Below are positions 22,801-31,031 of a DNA stretch of 35,975 nucleotides, one piece after another. Location of the stretch: positions 457,104-493,078 of the forward strand of contig CAJNDS010002295.1 in the NCBI GenBank assembly GCA_905221605.1, in the 5' to 3' direction. The DNA is from Symbiodinium natans (Eukaryota > Sar > Dinophyceae > Suessiales > Symbiodiniaceae). The translations under genes were made by a program, and so were the position numbers. Under the pieces are notes generated by a model. The model was given only the letters and a program-made list of their open reading frames with translations, was not told the origin of the DNA and ran no database searches. Numbering within the stretch: position 1 is the stretch's first letter; each line of letters begins with the position of its first letter.

Positions 22801-25800
22801 GAACAAACAAAAGCAAGTCACGGCCTTCTGCATGACCCTTCCGGCATTACAAGATCACAACCGATGAGCCCTAACCTCTACACACGCCGTAGGCTATGCA
22901 CCATATTTCTACAAAACCCTAAAGCCTATAGACATTGAACCTGAAACTTGTAACACCTGAGCTATACACCAAATTTCTATAAACCCTAAAGCCTATAGAC
23001 GTTGAACCTTAAACTTGTAAACACCTGAGCCCTGGAAGCTGTTAAACCTTTCTTCAGAGGCCATCGACCAAAGCGGCGACCCGAACGCGATTCCCAACTG
23101 TGAGCAGGGCCTCAGGACACCGATAAGGTAGGGGTTTAGGGTACTGAGCAACGAGCGGTAGATTCCACATGCCTCCCCACCCCCCTACATGCCTCCCTAC
23201 ATACCCCCCTACATGTATAACATACTTGGAGGTGCCTGAGGGCTCCGGGGCCTACTTGGACATTTGTTAGGGTTTAGGAAGTTTATGGTTTAGGGAGGTT
23301 CATCTGGGTAGTCAAATGGTTGAGGCTAGAAGTAGGGGACCCGTAGCTATCAGTTAGAACCTTATTTGGGGTTCTTGCAGCTTGCAACCCTACCTGTAGT
23401 TGCCCATGAACCTCAAGTAGAGTTCCGATTTCGGGAGTTGGAGCTGGGAAGGTTTAGGTTGAGGGTCTGTAGCATGAGGGGGAGGGCACAGAGCTTTTTG
23501 CGGCACAACCCCCAGTGAGAAGCCACCCCACACCATCACACTCCAGCCTAGATCCCCCAGAAATCCTAAACCCTAATCTCCAGGATGTACTGGTCCAGCG
23601 TCCCAAACAGCATGCTGACGCTGCTCGCTGGAAGCTGTTGCGGGGGTCGGGGGAGTGGGTGAGGGGGGGGTTGGGGGAGGGTTCCAAGGCGATCACTCTC
23701 AAGATCGTTTTGGGGGCCTCAGCTTCTTCTGAAACTAGGCCTCACTTCTTGTCCCCACCCTCAGCGCGCCTCTTCACCCACAGAAACATGGGGGCAATGG
23801 GCCTATGTGGCCGCACCTCTCTTCGCACATGATCCGGAAAACCCCCTGCAAGCCTTGAAGCCTAAAACCTTAGGTATGAGGGCATTCGGCGATCCAACCA
23901 GGTAGGGTGTTCCTGCAAAAGGGTCCCGGGTCCCCAGCCGGCTATCCCTCGCCACAGCTCTTTTTTGCGCAGCCACATGTGAGGTGTATGATCGCGACTG
24001 AGTTCAGCGGAAACAAGCAGCAGCACCACCTGCCCCACAAATACCCACAAGAATCAGGCCAGGCGAGGATCGCGCCGAAGACGCTAGCGCCTCAGGCCAC
24101 GCGAATTACTCCTTGATGTTCAGGCTCAATGCCTACAAGCGGTTTTGGCCAGAGCTTTTGAAAACCTCACAGCTGCCAAATCCGAAGAAGGAGCCAGGGC
24201 CTTTTAATATATCGTTGCGCACAATGTTACGCTCACGCGCGCGTGAAAGCTTGGTAGCGGCAACTCAAGACGAAAAGACCTTGCAATCACCCGCGCGTGC
24301 GAAATCCCCCACGTTTTCTTGGCTTTCGTTTCTTGCAATGCCAAACCTTCGTGGATCCTTTCAGGCTCTTCCTCTCCATCTCTGGCGGAATCAGCTGGGA
24401 TGGGGCCTTCCGTCCTCTCCGAGAGTTTTCCCCATTGGGGACGGCATTGCCACTGGGCCTACCTTGGACTTTCCGGACTTTCGGGTTCAGGTTTGAGCAA
24501 CTCCCGAACTTTTGGTGGGGGTAGGCAAGTGACCTCAAGAGCACTGATTCCACTGCTAGCAAGTCGATGGCGACTAGGTTCGGAGCTGGCAAACGCACGA
24601 AGCATGTTGAACGGCGTTGCTTGTACGTGCGGGATTTAGTCAAGACTCGTAAAGACTGGACTGATCAAAGTAGTGAATACATGCACACTGAACAGCTCAT
24701 CAACAAACAGCGTGTCTGCACTGTCAACGATGTTGCCGCATCTCCCTAGTCTTTGAAAGTGAAAGGCGCCTTCGCTGTTTAGGGTTTAGGGCAAAAGTTA
24801 GGCTTTAGGGTTTAGGGTTTACAAAAGAAATCGTGTTTCTAGGTAATACTTGGCAGCAGGCTGAACGAATGCTAGCACCCTTAATATGGGCCTTTGGGTG
24901 TGGATGCCCGCTGATGCCCAGAGCCAAGCTTGAAGCAAGAGATGCTCAAAAGTCTCCGCTGAAAACTGGCAAAAAAGGTTCCTGCTGTACATTTTTATCG
25001 CAGTCTTCGCGATTTTGAACGTGGTGACCGGCGTCTTCTGACTCTTGTCTTGAACCCGGACATGCAAGGACTCAAGGGTTGCACGGTCCTCAAGGTACAG
25101 ATATCGTGTTCATCTGGGGTTCACGTACTTAAAGCGCTTACGAGTGTGGAGACCATGCGGTTTTGATTGGGTCATGGGAAGGCTTTTGGAGGACATGAGG
25201 GTTTTCGGGTAAGGTGTGGTTTGCATGCTAAACCACCACAAAGGCTACTGGGCTGGTCCTGAGGAAGCGAAGTTTTTGGGGCCTCGGAACCTGCGATAGA
25301 AACTTCCAAGCTTGTTGGACAGCTAGAAGAAGTAGGCGGCTGGGAGTCGTAGATACAAGCTGACTATCGTCTGTGGACACCCTTACTGCAGAGCTGGTCA
25401 CGTGAGTCTATGTGACTGACAGGGATTGTCTTCTTAACCCGGGCCGGGTTGTCGATGTCCACCACGGAGCTGCAAAGAAGAAGCGCTCAAGAAGTAGCCG
25501 TGCCTATTTTGGTGTTTGGGGCTTTTGCAACTAGGATCATAGGGTTTAGGGCCTTTAGGGTTTAGGGAAATATCCAGACCTAAGCTGTACCATCTTGATA
25601 TTTGCTTTAGGCCTCCGGGGCTTTGCTGTTGTCGTGAAGCCGACGCTCTCACTGTCTCGCCATGCAACAAGGCAACACTGCCATTGAGAGTGCCAGCGCC
25701 GACAAGGACGGTGTAGGATCTGAGGGTCCCGGTGTCTTTTACATGTATTTTGGGCTGCAAACTGAAGGCATCGGTGACTCTGCTCAGAGGGAGACATGAC

Positions 25801-28800
25801 AACGCCTACTCTTTGAAGCAGAATTGTAGAGCAACAGCGTCTGGCCCCGAATCTTTCCAGAAAGCCCAATGTTGGGTCCTGGAGGAGCTGGCGACTGTGG
25901 CCTACGAGCGGAAGAAGAAGAGCCAAGTGGCAGCTTGGCCGAGCAAGTCCGACCCAACCAGCTGCCCTCGCAAACGAGACCCCGAGCCGTGGGAGCCATA
26001 AGCCGTGGGAGCCATACCCTAAGTAGACGGGTCAACTTCGACAGTTACATGGGTGGTTGTCAAAATTATGGTCTCCTTTTTTGGATCCCTATCATAATAC
26101 GGCACCTAATTTTTAGGTTACCCCACAAGGGATCATGATGTTGCCACCCATATGGTTGATGTGCATTCTGCACCCGACATGAAGCAGTTCATGAAGCAAG
26201 TGCTGGTGGGTTTCGCGAACCTGGCAGCCTGCACATTTCTGGACGTAGACCTGATACCGGTGGCTTCATCAAAGCGAACTGGGTGGCATCCGACTCATTT
26301 CAAGGATGAACTGAACACGGAGCCATCAACCTTAGAGTCGTTTCTCCTCTGGCATCGCAGCAGAGTAAAACCACGTAGACCCTCCTCCCAAGCGGGTCCA
26401 CAAGCAATGCTTCGCACCTGACTTGGCAATTTTTTTAGGAATGCTCATTTGACCACAGCCACCCACCTCGCACAAAACGCACGGAAACCTGGCAGTCGAT
26501 CTTCCTTGGGCTGAGACGCGGCAGTTCTGAATTACAAGCCTCGCCCACACAGCCGCTAAACGCTTCTGTGTGTCGGAAAGACATGCAGCTTCCCCTTGTA
26601 CCTCCATCCCAGAGTAGGCCCCTATTCCCATTTGTTAGGGTTCGGGTTCCCTTACAAACCCTTATAAACCCTTATAAACCCTTATAAACCCTGAGAAAAC
26701 CCTTATAAACCCTTATAAACCCTTCTAAACCCCTCTAAACCAAGAAGGGTACCCTTTTCATTCGTGGGTTATTCTTGGGTCTGGTAGCCATATCTGGATG
26801 AAAATGCCGGTGGCTACCCAGTACCACATTCCGAAACCTGAAACCCCAAGTCATACACCGCGGAGAAGGTATAGGATTTGGGGCATTGAGTACCCACCGG
26901 GGAAAGATTTTGCTGAAGCTGTCCCAAAATAAAACCCGAGGGAACGTTCTAAGGGAAGTGCGGGAAACAGGTATTAAGAAACCGTAAGCCCCCAACCCTA
27001 CACCCTACACCCTACACCCTACACCCTACACCCTACACCCTACACCCTACACCCTACACCCTACACCCTAAACCCCTACACCCTACACCCTACACCCTAC
27101 ACCCTAAACCCCAAACCCAAAAACCTAAACCCTAAACCCTAAACCCGAATCTCCATCTCCGCTCGGCTCAGGAAACTCTGCGGGGCATCTTCGAGGAGCA
27201 ACCGCTTGAAGAGAAAGGTTCTTGGCGGGGGAGGAGGTTTTTGTGGGATGACCCTTGGCCCTAGACCCTAGACCCGAAGCCCTAAGCCCTAAACCCTAGC
27301 CCTAAACCCTAAACCCTAAGCTGTGAACCCTGAACCCTAGACCCTAGACCCTGATCCTAAACCCTGGCCAAAACCTTGAACCCCAGGGCGCCCTTCATGT
27401 AGTCTACTGCCCACGCAGCCCCATAACAGCGAACAGGCCCTCTAAGGTCACTGAGAGGTTTTCTTCGCCCCTCAACTTCGCGGTCGGGTTTTAGGCTTGC
27501 GCGCTTGTGCGACGAGCAATTTATACTATGCGGAGTCGAACCAGAGGGGTAGTTCTCTAAATTCGGGTGCTTTTTTGGGTCCTTACTACAAGGGCGCCGC
27601 GCTATATAAAGGACCCCACCTAGCTTAGAGAACGAATATTGGGGTCGGAATGAATACCCCAGAATGTTCCCTTGTAGTCCCTTTCTAAGTGCACTATAAA
27701 TAACCCCCAAAACCCTGTTCTAGCTATTAAGGCTCCTACACTACCCCCGGAAGAAACCTGCAAGGAGCTCGACCGCTCCAGCGCGCAGCACATCAGTCGC
27801 CTTGTCGCGGGTTTAGGGTTTAGGGTTTAGGGTTTAGGGTTTAGGGTTCAGGCTTCAGGGTTCAGGGTTCAGGGTTCAGGGTTCAGGGTTCAGGGTTGGG
27901 GTGTGCCCCCTTATACGAGCAGTCCTTTTAGTAGGGATTGTAACCCCCCTACTACGATCCCCATTAAGAACTGTTGGTATAAGGGGAAGATCCCAAGTTT
28001 AGGGTTTCGGGTTGAGGGGCTTGGGGATTTAGTTGCAGTTTGTTTTTTGTAGGCTCAAGGTTCCGTCAAATCTGGCACGCAGAGGTTGCGCTTGGATTTC
28101 TGGCTCAGGTTTTGGCCAACCTCAACCCAAGACCCTCAACCCTAAACCCTGAACCCTGAGCCTTTGACCCTGGAACAAATTCTATCCGGTCCTTCTCCCC
28201 ATCATAGGCATCTTTTTGGCAACCCTACACCTACCAGGTCCCAGGGTTTCGATCAACCTCCCAAAGTACGGCTTCAAAGAACTGGGGGTGGGCTCAGGCA
28301 GTCTTGTGGTGCTATAAGGGTTCAGAGGGTTTGGGATGCCCCTTCGTGCGCCTATTCCCGCTTTAGGGGTTATACCCTTATTCCCGTTCGTTGGGGTTAT
28401 ACCCTTATTCCCGCTTTGAGGGATTGGGGCTCCCTGGTGAGACAACCTTCAACAAATGGGCACCCTTTTTCACTCTCAGGGTACTGGGGGTCCTAGGCTA
28501 GGGCTCCAACCATGTTATACTCGGAGTGAGCTGGGTCGAGAGTGTATTAACTGAAACACCCACCCCCTAACATCAAGTTCTCCGTCCATGATGTCAATGC
28601 TTGGAATGCATTAGAACGGGAAAAGGGGGGGGAGGTTAAGCGCGAGCTTAAGCATGCAACTCAGCCAAAGAGCCCAATACCTTGTTAGTCAAAATTTCGT
28701 AAACCCTATGATAAACCCGAAACCCTAAACCCTAAACCCCTAAACCCCTACACCCTAAGCCTGAAACCCTAAACCCTAAACCCTAAACCCTAAACCCTAA

Positions 28801-30994
28801 ACCCTAAACCCTAAACCCTAAACCCTAAACCCTAAACCCTAAACCCTAAACCCTAAACCCTCCCCTAAACCCCTAACCCCTACGCCCTAAACCCTAAACC
28901 CTAAACCCTAAACCCTAAACCCTAAACCCTAAACCCTAAACCCTAAACCCCAAACCCAAACCCCAAACCCTAAACCCTAAACCCTAAACCCTAAACCCTA
29001 AACCCTAAACCCTAAACCCTAAACCCTAAACCCTAAACCCTAAACCCTTTCGGAATATGGACCCCCTAAGCTCTTCCATGGTTTAAGGCATCTTCCATGG
29101 AATCCTATTCGAAGGCCCAGCAGCACCCCGATTCCCTTTCTCAGGGATGGGATCCCGTGCCAACCTAGGGTTGTAAGGGTTTAGGGTTTAGGGTTTAGGG
29201 TTCAGGGCTTAGGGTTTACGGTTTAGGGTTTAGGGTTTAGGGGCTTAGGGGTTACGGGGGTATTGGGCACATGATGGACCCCCAAAGCTTACAGGCGTGT
29301 TCCTGAGTTGTGTCGAGTTCAAGGTATGATTCCTGAATTCCCAGAACCCTTGCCCCTAAACCCTAAAGCCTCCAACTATTGTAAGGGCTCCATGGGCAAG
29401 GCATCCAGGATGTGGAAGTAGCGATGTCGCGGGGCCGCTTGTGCCCTGGCTTAGCGTTTAGGGTTTAGGATGTAGGGTTTAGGGTTTAGGGTTTAGGGTT
29501 TAGGGTTCTAAGGTTTAGGGTCGCCAAAGTGTGCTCTGAAGGGTTTGCCGTGTCATAGAGGGATCCCAGCATGTTGGCGCATGCCATTCTGCAGATTCAG
29601 TTCGCAGCCTCGCCTTACGAAGAACTTGTTGGTGTCCTTGTCATGTCGTCCAAACTTTCGGCACGGCCTGGTGTGCCGCTTGTTCCCCCCACCTGTCTCA
29701 TAAGCAGGGGGCTCTTTCATGCACTTCAGGGCAAAGGGGGATGTAGAACAAATTCTAAATTTCTGTGGGTCGTAATCCCTATATGACCCCAAGAACCCAT
29801 GGAAATCTTACTTTATGTAGGGTCCCCCAAATCCCCCCTACACAAGTTGGGTGGTGGATTTGGGTGGAAGCCATGTCAAAGCGCAAGTTGCGAGTTTCCA
29901 CCCATGTACTGGGACTTCTAACCTTGTATTCCTTTTATAATCCCAAAGTTAACCTTTAGAAACCTAAGGATGTTGGACAACTAAGCAATATGTTGACCCC
30001 GATGTATGCAACACAAACGACCCGAATACTCAGTCCCAGATGCAGATCCAGTGGCACGACCCCGACAGCTGGATTTCTAGAGTTTCTTCTAAGAGTCGGG
30101 CCTACTGGGCCATACAAGTTTAAGCAGCAGCCCTCCACGATAAGTATGGACGTATTGCCCGGACCCTAAGCCCGAAACCCTAAGCCTTTAGGGTTTAGGG
30201 TTTAGGGTTCTCGAGAACCTAACTCGCGACCATGGCACCAAGAATCGTAAGCTTTGTAGTCCGAAGCCCTGCGGAAGCAAGATGTCCCGGTTCTCACGAA
30301 ATGAGCATCACTTGAGGCCATCCTAAAAAAGGTCCCTTTGGGATCTTATTTTATAATAGGGAGCCTTGTTTTCGAGTTGCTGAGGGTTTAGGCCCTAGCC
30401 CTAAACCCTAAACCCTAAACCCGAAACCCTAAACCCCAAACCCCAAACCCTAAACCCTAATCCCGGAGACCAATGCCCCGACATCACAAACCCTAAACCG
30501 CAAACCCTAAACCCTAAACCCTAAACCACCCAAGTACCGCCCAGAACGTCGAGCCGCCCTCCAGGTCGAACTTCCTTGAGTCCATGGGCATCGCGACGGA
30601 GGATGCGCCTGGGCTCATTTTCGGTTTAGGGTTTGGGGTTTGGGGTTTGGGGTTTAGGGTTTAGGGTTTAGGTTTAGCGTTCAAGTTTTAGGGTCGAATT
30701 GGAGGTTCATGGGTAGTTATAAGTGCAGAAATAAGTAAGGCTACTCTGCTGCCACGCAAAACTGTCAGTGGAAAAAATGCCAGCCCTTCCAAGCGCACCG
30801 CCAAAAGCGCTAAGCTTGAGTCTGCCACGAAGCCCACTGCTACCTCGGGTGGCACGCTCTATTGCCACCGTGCCAGATATGATGCCAAGCGGCGTCTTTG
30901 CGCTGGAACCGCGGCTGCTTTGAGCCGCCTTTCGCGCAATCTTGTCAGGAGCCTTCGTCTCTCCTGCGGTTTATGGCATCATGAAAGGTTATAG

Positions 30995-31031
<37 letters not shown>

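Noticed and set aside
28041-28060. TTTTTTGTAGGCTCAAG, a weak likeness to the dinoflagellate spliced leader end (TTTTGGCTCAAG).
   Set aside because: Only the last eight bases match well and it lies inside a channel intron; no other spliced-leader relic was found.
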